A DNA stretch of 64,000 nucleotides from Oscillospiraceae bacterium (GCA_910574935.1 CAJTCU010000001.1:310001-374000); one strand, 5' to 3'; positions 34,542 to 43,440 are shown, numbered from the stretch's first letter. Translations and numbers: made by a program. Notes: generated by a model not told the origin, from the letters alone.

Positions 34542-35977
34542 AATACGTATTAGCCATTGACCAAAGCACCTCCGGCACCAAAGCGCTGCTTTTGGACGGG
34601 GCCGGGGCGCTCCTCAAACGGGCGGATCTGCCCCACCGGCAGAAAATCAGCAGCCGGGGCTGGGTCAGCCACGACCCTATGGAGATCTACCAAAACACCA
34701 TCGAAGCGGCCCGCCGGGTAGTTTCCGGCATCGCCCCGGCAAAGGTGGCGGCTATTGGCATCAGCAACCAGCGGGAAACCGCCCTTGTCTGGGATCGTGG
34801 AACCGGGCTGCCTGTAGCGGACGCCGTTGTGTGGCAATGTGGGCGGGCGCAGGAGATCTGTGGTCGTTTGGAAAACCAGGCAGAAGGCATACGCAAAAAA
34901 ACCGGGCTGCGGCTTTCCCCCTATTTCCCCGCGGCAAAATGGGCGTGGATCTTGGAGAACACGCCAGGCCTTGAAAACCGCCCGTTATGCGCGGGAACCA
35001 TCGACAGTTGGCTCATCTACAAGCTGGCCGGGGAGTTTAAGACTGATTTTTCCAACGCAAGCCGCACCCAGCTTTTCAATATCCATTCGCTGCAATGGGA
35101 CAAAGAACTGTGTGGGCTGTTCGGCGTGCCCTTGGCATCACTCCCCCAGGTCTGTATGAGTGACAGTTGCTTTGGCGAGACTGACATGGAGGGCGTGCTG
35201 CCCAGGCCTGTCCCCATATGCGGCGTTCTGGGCGACTCCCACGGAGCGCTTTTCGGCCAGGGCTGTGTAAAGCCTGGCATGGGGAAGGCCACCTATGGCA
35301 CAGGCTCTTCCGTTATGGTAAACGTGGGGGAAAAGCCCGTGTTCAGCGACGGCGGCATCGTGACTTCCCTGGCCTGGGGCATGGGCGGCAAAATCAATTA
35401 TGTGCTGGAGGGGAATATCAACTACACCGGCTCTGTAATCAAATGGCTGGTGGACGATGTAAAGCTGCTGGGTTCCTCGAAAGAAGCCGGGGAAGTGGCC
35501 GCTGGCGCAGACCCGGAGGACGGCACCTACCTGGTCCCGGCCTTTACCGGCCTGGGGGCGCCTTACTGGAAGCCGGACGCCAGGGCCATTCTCTGGGGCA
35601 TGGGCCGGGGCACCGGCCGCGCTGAGATCGTCAAGGCCGCAGAGGAAAGCATTGCCTACCAGATCGCGGACGTGGCCTTTGCCATAGAACAGGGGGCCGG
35701 GATAAGCCTCAATGGGCTGCGGGCAGACGGCGGGCCTACCCGGGATAAATTCCTAATGCAGTTTCAAAGCGACCTGCTGGGCCGCCCCATGGCTGTTTCC
35801 CAACGGGAGGAGTTGTCCGGCATAGGCGCGGCCTACTGCGCGGGGATCGCCTGCGGTCTGTATGACTGGGGGATACTGGAAAAACAGGGCCGCACCCGGT
35901 TCCTTCCCCAAAGGGAAGCGGCCTGGCGGGAAAAGAAATATGATGGCTGGAAACAGGCAGTAAGCCTGTTGCTATAA
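34538..35977 (+). CDS. FGGY-family carbohydrate kinase
   Basis: 479 residues. N-terminal phosphate loop AIDQSTSGTKALLLD, ISNQRETALVWDR, catalytic Asp region ICGVLGDSHGALFGQGC, ATP-site YGTGSSVMVN, and the C-terminal FGGY signature LNGLRADGGPTRDKFLMQFQSDLLG. It resembles glycerol and xylulose kinases. Overlap of 4 bp (ATGA) with the transketolase C-subunit. It would phosphorylate the ketose made by the isomerase before transketolase cleavage. Confidence 0.92.
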   Translation: MKYVLAIDQSTSGTKALLLDGAGALLKRADLPHRQKISSRGWVSHDPMEIYQNTIEAARRVVSGIAPAKVAAIGISNQRETALVWDRGTGLPVADAVVWQCGRAQEICGRLENQAEGIRKKTGLRLSPYFPAAKWAWILENTPGLENRPLCAGTIDSWLIYKLAGEFKTDFSNASRTQLFNIHSLQWDKELCGLFGVPLASLPQVCMSDSCFGETDMEGVLPRPVPICGVLGDSHGALFGQGCVKPGMGKATYGTGSSVMVNVGEKPVFSDGGIVTSLAWGMGGKINYVLEGNINYTGSVIKWLVDDVKLLGSSKEAGEVAAGADPEDGTYLVPAFTGLGAPYWKPDARAILWGMGRGTGRAEIVKAAEESIAYQIADVAFAIEQGAGISLNGLRADGGPTRDKFLMQFQSDLLGRPMAVSQREELSGIGAAYCAGIACGLYDWGILEKQGRTRFLPQREAAWREKKYDGWKQAVSLLL

Positions 35978-35990
35978 GGAGGATAGTGTT

Positions 35991-37511
35991 ATGTTAACTA
36001 ACAGAACAGAACGCTGGGGCGTGTTTGAAATCGCTGTAAACGGCCCGGAGGCGGGCAACCCCTTTACAGAGCGGGAATTTTCCGGGGTGTTCCGGGGCAA
36101 AAACGAGGAAAAGCTTGTCTCAGGCTTTTATGACGGCGGGGGCGTGTACCGGGTGCGCTTCATGCCCAGCTTTGAGGGGGAATACACCTACGAGACCACC
36201 GGCAATTTCCCGGGAGCCCAGACCTCCGGCAGCTTTACAGTGACGCCGCCCAGTCAGGGCAACCACGGCCCCATGCGCGTTGTGAATCAATTCCACTTTG
36301 CCTATGAGGATACTACGCCCTATTATTCCGTGGGTACCACCTGCTACGCCTGGGCCCATCAGCCCGAGGAAATCCACCAGGAGACCCTTAAGGAGCTGGA
36401 CAAGGGGTATTTCAACAAAATGCGCTTCTGTGTGTTTCCCAAGCACTATATCCATAATTTCCGGGATCCAGAGACCTTCCCCTATGAGGGTACGCCTATG
36501 GATAACTCTGGCCTGTGCGAAGAAACCTTTACTTATGAAATGGATATCTCAGGCAACCACTGGGACTTCACCCGTTTCAACCCCGAGCATTTCCGGCGCA
36601 TCGAGCGTTGCATTTTAGAGCTACAGGAGCGGGGCATCGAGGCGGATTTGATTGTTATGCACCCCTACGACCGTTGGGGCTTCAAATCCATGACCCCGGA
36701 GCAGGACGATTTGTATTGGAAGTATGTCATTGCCCGGTTTGCCTGCTACCGCAACGTGTGGTGGAGCCTGGCAAATGAATACGACCTGCTTTTTGCCAAG
36801 AAACTGGAAGATTGGGAGCGCTATGCGAAAATCCTCTGTGAAAAGGATCCGTATAACCACCTGCGGGGCATACACCAGTGCTTGAAGTTTTACGACCATT
36901 CCCGGCCCTGGATCACCCACTGCAGCCTGCAAAGGCAGGACCTTTACAGGCATGTGGAATACACCGACGAATACCGGGTGCGCTGGGGCAAGCCTATCGT
37001 CTGGGATGAGATCAGCTATGAGGGCAACATCGACATGGGATGGGGAAACATCTCCGGCCAGGAACTGACCCGGCGCTTCTGGGAGGCCAGCCTGCGGGGC
37101 GGCTACGCAGGCCACGGGGAGACTTTTGTGAACAACGAAAACGATATCCTCTGGTGGAGCCACGGCGGGCCCCTGCACGGGGAGAGCCCCCAGCGCATTA
37201 GGTTCCTGCACAAGATACTGTGCGAGACCCCCGGCTGCGGCCTCAAGCGCGGCCAGGGAAGCTTTGACGAAACAGTAGGCGTGCCTGACGGCATTGACTT
37301 CCTTCCCGGCGGGGCCTCCTACGAGATACACTACTACGGATTTGGCCGGCCCAGCTTCCGGGATTTCATGAAGCCTGAGGGTAAGTGGAAGGTGGAAATT
37401 ATCGACACCTGGGGGATGACCATCACCGACGCCGGGGTACACAGTGGGAAATTCCGCGTTTCCCTGCCGGGCAGGGAGTATATGGCTGTGAGGCTCAGGC
37501 GGCTTTCTTGA
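35991..37511 (+). CDS. Apiosidase-like glycoside hydrolase (DUF5060/DUF4038/DUF5605)
   Basis: 506 residues. N-terminal beta-sandwich (DUF5060-like, about 1-85, RWGVFEIAVNGPE...FTVTPP), then a TIM barrel of the apiosidase-like DUF4038 type (about 100-420) with VWWSLANEYDLL, where the Glu is a likely acid/base, and GKPIVWDEISYEGNIDMGWG. A C-terminal beta domain (DUF5605) ends MAVRLRRLS. No signal peptide, so it acts on imported oligosaccharides or glycosides. ATG 35991 has AAGGAGG. Last gene of the operon; its family suggests release of apiose or a similar pentose feeding the upstream enzymes. Confidence 0.82.
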   Translation: MLTNRTERWGVFEIAVNGPEAGNPFTEREFSGVFRGKNEEKLVSGFYDGGGVYRVRFMPSFEGEYTYETTGNFPGAQTSGSFTVTPPSQGNHGPMRVVNQFHFAYEDTTPYYSVGTTCYAWAHQPEEIHQETLKELDKGYFNKMRFCVFPKHYIHNFRDPETFPYEGTPMDNSGLCEETFTYEMDISGNHWDFTRFNPEHFRRIERCILELQERGIEADLIVMHPYDRWGFKSMTPEQDDLYWKYVIARFACYRNVWWSLANEYDLLFAKKLEDWERYAKILCEKDPYNHLRGIHQCLKFYDHSRPWITHCSLQRQDLYRHVEYTDEYRVRWGKPIVWDEISYEGNIDMGWGNISGQELTRRFWEASLRGGYAGHGETFVNNENDILWWSHGGPLHGESPQRIRFLHKILCETPGCGLKRGQGSFDETVGVPDGIDFLPGGASYEIHYYGFGRPSFRDFMKPEGKWKVEIIDTWGMTITDAGVHSGKFRVSLPGREYMAVRLRRLS

Positions 37512-37579
37512 GGGGAAGAAAAGGTACTGGCAATAAAAAGAATGCTGTAAGGAACCTTCGGCATAAAAAAGACCCAGAA

Positions 37580-37608
37580 AAACGCTCCCTGAATTACAGG
37601 GAGCGTTT
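37580..37608 (+). terminator. Hairpin after sugar operon
   Basis: Perfect 12-bp stem AAACGCTCCCTG / CAGGGAGCGTTT with a 5-base loop, 69 bp after the glycoside hydrolase stop. It has an A-run before the stem but no clear T-run after it; still the best candidate for ending the operon. Confidence 0.55.
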
Positions 37609-37668
37609 CGCTTTGGCGTACTCGACCGGCGGGTTACAAGCTTTTCCCGGCAGATGTGCTTACAGGTT

Positions 37669-37824
37669 CTAAGAGGTGGCGCCCTCGCCCCCCTGTTCCA
37701 AACGCATCATCTCCATGGTAAGCTGCAGGCATAGCCGTACATGCCCGTCATTCAGATCAATGGGGAAAAGCTCCTTGAGCTTGTTCATCCGGTAATACAG
37801 GGTATTCTTATGGATGTGGAGGCG
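37669..37824 (-). pseudogene. PucR/CdaR-type regulator C-terminal HTH remnant
   Basis: 51 codons: RLHIHKNTLYYRMNKLKELF is the PucR-family C-terminal helix-turn-helix (HTH_30), followed by the usual final helix and stop at 37669. The rest of the regulator is missing: at 37825 the sequence joins a transporter fragment on the other strand. Confidence 0.7.
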
Positions 37825-37826
37825 TT

Positions 37827-38670
37827 TTTATTTTTGCCGTGGCCCTGATGGACACGGACAGGATCCGCAAAGCAGCCACCGTGGTCTCTTACATCCTAAT
37901 GATTGGTATCCTTTGTGTTTTTATCCCAAACATTATCGCCCAGTGGGGGCCCATCACCCAGACCATAAGCCAAATGGCGGCCGGGGCCCTGCCGGTAGGC
38001 TCTCAGGAACGCGGCAGCTTTGGCAGCGCTTTGTGGTACTGCGTGCTGTACGGGGCCTACCATGTGGCGTCGATTGGGCTGTATGTGGCCCAAGTTTGAA
38101 AGCCGCAGGCAGTGCCTCACCAGCATGGTGTATGGGTTTGTTATCAACACGGTTGTGATCACCCTGGTAGCGGTGGGCCTGCTGGCCATGAGTCCCATGT
38201 GGAAAATCATCGACAACGACAAGTTCCAGTGGAGCAAGACCATCCTGATGGACGACGAGGCCCTGGCCCGCGCCCACCAGACCGGCGTAAACCTGGCAAA
38301 AGCCGCCGAGGACATAGAGCACGCCGCCTGGCAGGGCCCCGAGGGCATGTGCCCCCACTGCCACACCAACAATTTCTATATCGAGCCTGGCACCACCCAC
38401 GCCATCTGCGGTCTGTGCGGCATGGAGGGCGAGCTGGAGGTTGCTGACGGCAAGATCAACTGCCCAGAGGAGCAGTACGCTCTGGCCCACGGCAGCATGT
38501 CCGGCAAGCTCAAGCATGGCCAGGACATCCAGTACAACGAGGGCAGGCTTGCGGATCTGCAGAAGAACAGCGAGAAATTCAAAGCCCGCAAGAAGAAATA
38601 TATGGATTTCATCCAGTCCATTTACCCGGGCATGGAGGAAGGAGGAAGCCATGCAAAAGCCAAGCGCTAA
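37827..38670 (+). pseudogene. Chimera of YkvI-like transporter and flavodoxin-family oxidoreductase remnants
   Basis: 37827-38099 encodes FIFAVALMDTDRIRKAATVVSY and two helices of a YkvI-like transporter. A frame change near 38090 continues with VYGFVINTVVITLVAVGLLA. After that helix the coding switches to MSPMWKIIDNDKF, then KTILMDDEALARAHQTGVNLAKA and a zinc-ribbon-like MCPHCHTNN / ICGLCGMEGE domain. This is the tail of a flavodoxin-type NAD(P)H oxidoreductase. Two unrelated gene parts are thus fused by deletion. Confidence 0.6.
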
Positions 38671-39079
38671 ATTTATTGTGGTGTTCAACCTGGTGCAGAA
38701 CATCCCCACGGCCATTGCCATGTCCGTCACCGCGCCGCTGCTGGTGCACCAGCCTGTATTTACCATAAACCTGCTGGCAAATATCCTCATCGGCTTCGTG
38801 CTGGCCACCCTGATCAACCTGCTCATCCCCATTCCCAAAATCGCTATGGGCTTTCCGGCCCTGTTCAAGCTGAACCCAGAGGGCTTCGCCGGGCGCATAG
38901 TGGGGAACATTCCGGTGTGCTTCATTTTCCATGTCATCACCGGCCTGGTGCTGAACCTTTATAATGTCCGCGCCGGATTTCCTGTTCGCCTTTTTGGGGA
39001 CATTTATCCCCATGTACCTGGTGCTGTTTGTGGTAGGGCTGATTTTCGTGCCCATCGCCAGACGGCAGATAAAAAATAG
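38651..39079 (+). pseudogene. Membrane protein with late frameshift
   Basis: From ATG 38651: MQKPSAKFIVVFNLVQNIPT, four helices (LLVHQPVFTINLLANILIGF, LINLLIPIPKIAMGFP, PVCFIFHVITGLVLNLYNV). Near 38970 the natural reading DFLFAFLGTFIPMYLVLFVVG lies in the next frame, so one base is lost. It resembles small DUF2798-like membrane proteins. It is followed by a strong terminator. Confidence 0.6.
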
Positions 39080-39087
39080 AATCACAG

Positions 39088-39131
39088 AAAAAACAGGGCT
39101 GGCTGCCGGCATGGCACCAGCCCTGTTTTTT
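39088..39131 (+). terminator. Strong rho-independent terminator
   Basis: Stem AAAAAACAGGGCTGG / CCAGCCCTGTTTTTT (15 bp) with loop GCTGCCGGCATGGCA-like bases and a terminal T6 run on the plus strand. Confidence 0.85.
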
Positions 39132-39161
39132 CTATGGCCAGCCCGGTGGACACCGGCCGAT

Positions 39162-39300
39162 ATTTTGTAAAGAAATCATCAACAGCCAGATCGCTGTGCC
39201 CTGCACCAGCTGCTCCTGCTGCACCGAGGGCTGCTCCCAGAAGATCTGCATCCCCCAGTATTTCTCCCTATACAACGAGGAAATGCGGGAGAGCGTGAGC
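39162..39300 (+). pseudogene. Aldo/keto reductase ferredoxin-like C-terminal remnant
   Basis: Reads EIINSQIAVPCTSCSCC, then EGCSQKICIPQYFSLYN, the C-terminal CxxCxxC...C cluster segment of the [4Fe-4S]-containing aldo/keto reductase family. At 39300 it joins recombinase codons directly. Only about 45 residues remain. Confidence 0.65.
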
Positions 39301-39932
39301 CGTTTATTCCTACCGAGGAAGATGCCAACCCTTTCCTCAATGCACTCCTGGATGAACCGCAGGAGTATAAAATTTTCTATGTGCTGGCGCTCTACACTGG
39401 GTGCCGCCGTGGAGAGTTATGCGCTCTGAAATGGCACGACTTTATCATGACGGACAAATACCGCTGTGTGCTTACGGTCAGCCGCTCCCGGAGCCACATA
39501 CCGGGGCAAGACGTGATGGAGGGGCCGACCAAGAATGGACACAGCCGCACTATTGTTATCGAGGAAGATATCACTTCGCTGCTGTTGGGGTATTGCAGCT
39601 ACAAGACTGCCCAGGCTGAAAAGGTTGGGCGCAAGGTCAGCCCGTATCTGTTCGTAGATGAGTACGGTCACTTTATCCACCCGGACACGTTCACAAAACA
39701 TCTTCGCAAAATTTTTAGGGAGAATGATTTTCCAGAGTCTTTCCATCTTCACACCTTGCGCCACTATGTGATTTCATCTTTACTTCATCCTGGTGTGGAC
39801 AAGCAGACTGTGGCTGAAATAGCAGGTCACGCCGACACCTCTTTCTTGGAGCGCACCTACTGTCACCCGCAGATGGAATTGAAAAAACAGGCCGCGAATG
39901 TTATGACAGACGTGCTCCTGCACAGTGCATAA
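39300..39932 (+). pseudogene. Tyrosine recombinase Int1, 5'-truncated copy
   Basis: About 210 codons homologous to residues 178-386 of the intact Int1 at 59647-60807, starting PFIPTEEDANPF. The catalytic residues are kept (R in TGCRRGE, HTLRHY, AGHADTS, Y in ERTYCH) but the core-binding domain is missing. It belongs to the right end of the middle island and is followed by the same 170-bp spacer as the intact copy. Confidence 0.85.
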
Positions 39933-40106
39933 CGGCAGGGTGATGGACATACAGACCGCCATAGCAAGCGCATTTGGTTGGGTAGGTAGAAAGTGAAAAT
40001 GCCCATGGACTTCCGGCGGACGGTGTGGTATCGTGAGGTTGCCTCAACAGGGCAAATCACAAACGGAAAGGAGGTAAATCGTTGACGTTGCACGTCAACG
40101 ATCACT

Positions 40107-40986
40107 ATGGCAAGCATCCGCAAACGAGGAAACAGCTACCTGCTGATCGTCTCCATGGGCTATGATTTCGATGGCAAGCGCCGCAAGCCCCAGCAGAAAA
40201 CCGTCCATCCACCCGAAGATTTAAGGCAATACCGCAGAATTCTAAGTACCGTATTGTGCAGTCAGATTTTTCGTCAGAGGGTACAGATTGAGCGCCGTCC
40301 ATCTCACCATTGACAAGCGAACGCTGTGCGCTATCACGGAAAATCTGCAAGCAAGACGGTGCTTAAGGCGCCACCCGCGAATGGTGCGGTGTTGCCTTAA
40401 CACCAAAGGCCAAGGAGAAATGGCTTGAGGAATAGACCGCTCTCTTTGAACGCCAGTGTAAGAACGAGCTGTTGAAAGTGGATAAGTCCATCACCCTTGC
40501 AGACTAGACTGCGATATAGCTCCGGAAGATTGCTCCATCCAAACTGGCAAAATCACATTGGCCCGGGACAAGCAGGACATCGACCGTTTTATGCCGTACC
40601 TGGGTGGTTACAAATTAACCGACCTAAAGCCAGAACACTTTCGAAATCTCTACGCTGAACTTCGTAAGCAAAAGAATTTTGTGACAGGAAAGCCGCTCTC
40701 CGAATGTACCGTTGAGGGTGTCCACGCTTGCTTGTGTGGCATCCTCTCCGACGCGATGGAGGGCGGCTTTTTGTCGCATAATCCGGCGTGGCGCACCTAT
40801 AAATACGCTGGCAAAAAGAAGAAAAAGCAGAATGTTGCTGACGAGGAAACGACGCAGAAACTCATCGCCGCGCTGGAGGAAGAAAGCATCAAATGCGAAA
40901 AACCTGGGACTTTTTCTCTTTCTGCCAAGTCCAAAAGCATATTCGCACCGAAATCGTGTATGCACACAGCGTCCAGAACCCGCTAA
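40107..40986 (+). pseudogene. Tyrosine recombinase Int2, decayed copy carrying a MITE
   Basis: Homologous to 60957-61590. MASIRKRGNSYLLIVSMGYDF is intact, then a 172-bp MITE interrupts after HPPED. Beyond it several stops occur (for example TAG within GAGGAATAGACC) before SECTVEGVHACLCGILSDAM. The catalytic C-terminal domain after EEESIKCE is replaced by unrelated sequence. No activity is possible. Confidence 0.85.
40225..40396. repeat. 172-bp MITE with TTAA target duplication
   Basis: Ends GGCAATACCGC and GCGGTGTTGCC form imperfect terminal inverted repeats. TTAA flanks both sides (40221-40224 and 40397-40400). Comparison with the intact recombinase shows that removing the element plus one TTAA restores the frame GAA GAT TTA ACA CCA. 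A 44-bp relative is at 12434-12477. No coding capacity. Confidence 0.85.
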
Positions 40987-41240
40987 AAAATCACGTTGAA
41001 CTTGCCTTGATTCAAGGACAGGGGAAAGAGGTCGGTCAAGAACGCCTTGTCCTCGACATAGTAACGAACGCCGTACTTCTCACACAGCTTATCAAACTCC
41101 GGCATAAAGCTATCCCGCTCCTCCTTGGTATCACATGGATGGGACAACGCAATACGCTTTACCCCTGACCGAACCATCTCACAAAAACAATCTGCCGCGC
41201 CCAGTTGGTATGAAAATTTATCTATCTTTATAAAAATCAC
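40983..41240 (-). pseudogene. Att-adjacent 141-residue protein, 3'-truncated copy
   Basis: 85 codons matching the first part of 62175-62600 (LGAADCFCEMVRSGVKRIAL to LNQGKFNVIF) then a stop, so the last 55 residues are lost. The ancestral ATG is now ATA; a GTG four codons earlier overlaps the HD-gene stop (GTGA) and may start translation. Last gene of the kinase-MBL-HD operon of the middle island. Confidence 0.7.
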
Positions 41241-41695
41241 TTCCCGAAAGTTTCTTTAATGGCGCAAACCTTGTCCGCCACCACCAAAATCCAACTCTCC
41301 TTACACTTCGGCGGCGGGAGCGTCAGCGGAAACATATGCGTTTTAATCATGTTGCGCTCGGTGGGAGAGAGGGAGAAGTCACGCTCCGCATTTCTTAGCG
41401 CCCGGCCAGGGTGGAAGAATCCGTGCAAGCTGTGTCCCTCATGCTTGGTGTGCCAGTCATAGAGGAAATAGTCATGCAAAAGCGCGCCGCGCACCAGCGC
41501 CCGCTTGTTCAAGTGTTTCGATAGGAACTTCGGCAGAAAATAGGCAATCTGGACGCAAATCAAAGCCACCGCCAGCGAGTGCGCGAACACGCTGGTGTCC
41601 CCGTGCTGCATGAACCCCTTGCTCATTTCCATACCGGGCGATTCCAGAATATCCCTGCCGTAGTGCTGGACGATTATCAGCGGGTTGATTTTCAT
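41237..41695 (-). CDS. HD-domain hydrolase
   Basis: 152 residues. His in FAHSLAVALICVQIA, the HD pair in RGALLHDYFLYDWH and a later THMFPL His form a metal-dependent phosphohydrolase (HD) site. Substrates of such small HD proteins are often nucleotides, but this is not shown here. ATG 41695 overlaps the MBL stop by 4 bp. Part of a four-gene operon (kinase, MBL, HD, truncated small protein) at the right end of the middle island. Confidence 0.8.
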   Translation of the reverse strand: MKINPLIIVQHYGRDILESPGMEMSKGFMQHGDTSVFAHSLAVALICVQIAYFLPKFLSKHLNKRALVRGALLHDYFLYDWHTKHEGHSLHGFFHPGRALRNAERDFSLSPTERNMIKTHMFPLTLPPPKCKESWILVVADKVCAIKETFGK

Positions 41696-42540
41696 TGTAA
41701 ATCCTTTTTCCAGATACGATTTTTGGCGTAGGCAATGTTCGCCACGCCGCCGTCCAAGCGCTGAAAACGCTCGTTCTTGGCCTTGGCGTACCAGCAGGGC
41801 CTGCCAATACTAACAGACTCGACCCCGTCATCTGTCCCGGCCATGATTTCGTCGCAGAGTTGGAGCGCGTCCTCGATGATAGATTTCTTTTCCGCTTGAC
41901 CGCCGTGGCCGCCCCACAGCAGCTCAAAAGTGTCCGCAAAGCTCTGGAAGTGCAACAGGCTCACCTTGTACTCTTCAATAGAGGTGGAGAACTCCGTGAA
42001 CAGCAAGGTATTGCGGTTACAGGCGTCACCGGAGTACACCACGCCCCTTGCCCGGTCAAGGAAAACTACCGTACCTCTGGTGTGGCCGGGAACAGAAATG
42101 GTTTCCAACTGAACGCCGCCCAAGTCAAAGATATCACCATCTTTCAGCGGCATGGTCTTGATGGGACCGGGTACAGTTACATCGTCCAGTCGAGGCTCAA
42201 CAGGCAGCGGCCCGAACATGGCGCCGCTCTTGGCAAATCCCAGGCGCATTTCACGGTCGGAGTGCTCATACAGCAGGGCAATGTCTGCCGGGTCGATGTA
42301 GACCTCGCCGTACTCGAAATCTGCGCCGATGTGGTCGACATGGCCGTGGGTATTCACCAGCGTAACAGGCAGGTCGGTCAGTTCCCTCACAAAAGCTTTC
42401 AAACTTCCTACACCGGCTAGTCCATCAATAAGCAGGGCCTTCTCGCTGCCCTCGATTAAATAGCTTTGCTCACCGCCCAGACCGGCAATCAGGGTCACGT
42501 TGTCGTAAATCTTCTTTGCTCTGAAAAATTTGGATTCCAT
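41692..42540 (-). CDS. MBL-fold metallo-hydrolase (paralogue 2)
   Basis: 282 residues with THGHVDH at 64-70, PGHTRG and YSGDACN metal ligands, nearly identical to the protein at 3301-4152 (differences such as DIALLYEHS and LFTEFSTSIEEYK). It lies 12 bp after the P-loop kinase and overlaps the HD gene, so it is part of the operon. Probable cytoplasmic hydrolase; the pairing with kinase and HD proteins suggests nucleotide-linked chemistry (inference). Confidence 0.88.
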   Translation of the reverse strand: MESKFFRAKKIYDNVTLIAGLGGEQSYLIEGSEKALLIDGLAGVGSLKAFVRELTDLPVTLVNTHGHVDHIGADFEYGEVYIDPADIALLYEHSDREMRLGFAKSGAMFGPLPVEPRLDDVTVPGPIKTMPLKDGDIFDLGGVQLETISVPGHTRGTVVFLDRARGVVYSGDACNRNTLLFTEFSTSIEEYKVSLLHFQSFADTFELLWGGHGGQAEKKSIIEDALQLCDEIMAGTDDGVESVSIGRPCWYAKAKNERFQRLDGGVANIAYAKNRIWKKDLQ

Positions 42541-42552
42541 AATTTTTCTTCC

Positions 42553-43173
42553 TTACCTTTTTGATATGTCCTTGATGATTTTATCAAAAACGGATTCTCG
42601 CTCCATTGATGTATCGTAGATTGCGAAACCATACTTTGTCAAATAATCGGTCATAGTACAATTAAACGGAATGGCGTCTTGTGTAACATAATCTCTCAGT
42701 TCATCCTCGCTCAAATTGTACGTCCAATCGTCCTTAGTGTCGTACTTTTTGAAGTCGCTTACATACTCATCAACTGTCTTTTGGCCCTGTACCAAGCCAA
42801 TCAGTATGAACCTATCTTTTAGTTCTTCCGTTCCGTACTCCTCCAAAATGGACGATATCTTCTCAAAATTGAAATACCCACCCTCCAGCACAAAATGATT
42901 CCCTTCAACATGATGTGCGCGGAGGTTCAAATCATCTTTAATTCCGTCATCGGAAGAGAAAAGGCCCAGAAAATGGCCGATGAACGGCGCTATGTTTTCC
43001 GTTGTTTTATCCCTGTTCCAGTTCAGGCGAATGTCCAGTTGGGGATAAGCCGCTTGGAATGTAGCGACCAGCTTATCAAGGCTGATGACAAAATAATTGA
43101 ATTTTTCGTGGAGTCGTTTTGCCAAAGTTGTCTTCCCGGCCCTGGACGGCCCGACAATAATTATATTTTTCAT
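42553..43173 (-). CDS. P-loop kinase-like AAA protein (copy B)
   Basis: 206 residues. P-loop GPSRAGKT (8-15) after a short first strand, DKLVATFQAAYPQLD, and a Gln/Asp-rich lid-like region; fold type of small nucleoside/adenylate-kinase-like P-loop proteins. ATG 43173 has GAGGTG seven bases upstream; the longer open frame is read-through of the tRNA-derived att sequence. Close homologue at 62605-63234. In both islands it is the first gene inside the element next to the tRNA. Substrate unknown. Confidence 0.85.
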   Translation of the reverse strand: MKNIIIVGPSRAGKTTLAKRLHEKFNYFVISLDKLVATFQAAYPQLDIRLNWNRDKTTENIAPFIGHFLGLFSSDDGIKDDLNLRAHHVEGNHFVLEGGYFNFEKISSILEEYGTEELKDRFILIGLVQGQKTVDEYVSDFKKYDTKDDWTYNLSEDELRDYVTQDAIPFNCTMTDYLTKYGFAIYDTSMERESVFDKIIKDISKR

Positions 43174-43198
43174 AGCACACCTCAGAGCAGATAATTTG

Positions 43199-43238
43199 AA
43201 AAAAGCGGAAAAGTTCACACTGAACTTCTCCGCTTTTT
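43199..43238 (-). terminator. Terminator beside middle att copy
   Basis: Stem AAAAGCGGAAAAGTTCA / TGAACTTCTCCGCTTTT with one bulge and a CAC loop; T-run on the minus strand just beyond the tRNA-derived CCA end. Confidence 0.75.
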
Positions 43239-43283
43239 GGCGCGCTTGACTGGATTCGAACCAGCGGCCCTCAGAGTCGGAGT
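43238..43283 (-). repeat. att copy B: 3' half of tRNA-Arg(CCG)
   Basis: 46 bp identical to 63315-63360 (CCA end through anticodon loop). Beyond GAGTCGGAGT it continues TATCAGGCAGTAAAGGGAGAAAGCCC, like copy A and unlike the tRNA. It is the junction between the middle and right islands. Confidence 0.9.
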
Positions 43284-43413
43284 TATCAGGCAGTAAAGGG
43301 AGAAAGCCCATGATAGCGGACTTTTTGTCAGGCGCGCACAAAATAGCAAGGTGTTTCCAAGAGCTTGGGAGCCTTAGAAACGCCTTGATTTATGCGGATT
43401 TTTGAGTTTCCCG

Positions 43414-43440
43414 AAAATAGTAGTCTGGTAGTAGTCAGAG
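43414..43440. repeat. Putative integrase arm-type repeats (copy B)
   Basis: TAGTAGTCTGG followed by TAGTAGTCAG, direct repeats about 130 bp from att copy B, equivalent to 23981-24004. Confidence 0.55.

Noticed and set aside
43174-43341. N-terminal extension of the P-loop kinase containing SEGRWFESSQAR
   Set aside because: This is translation of the tRNA-derived att sequence, a common artefact; ATG 43173 has the ribosome site.
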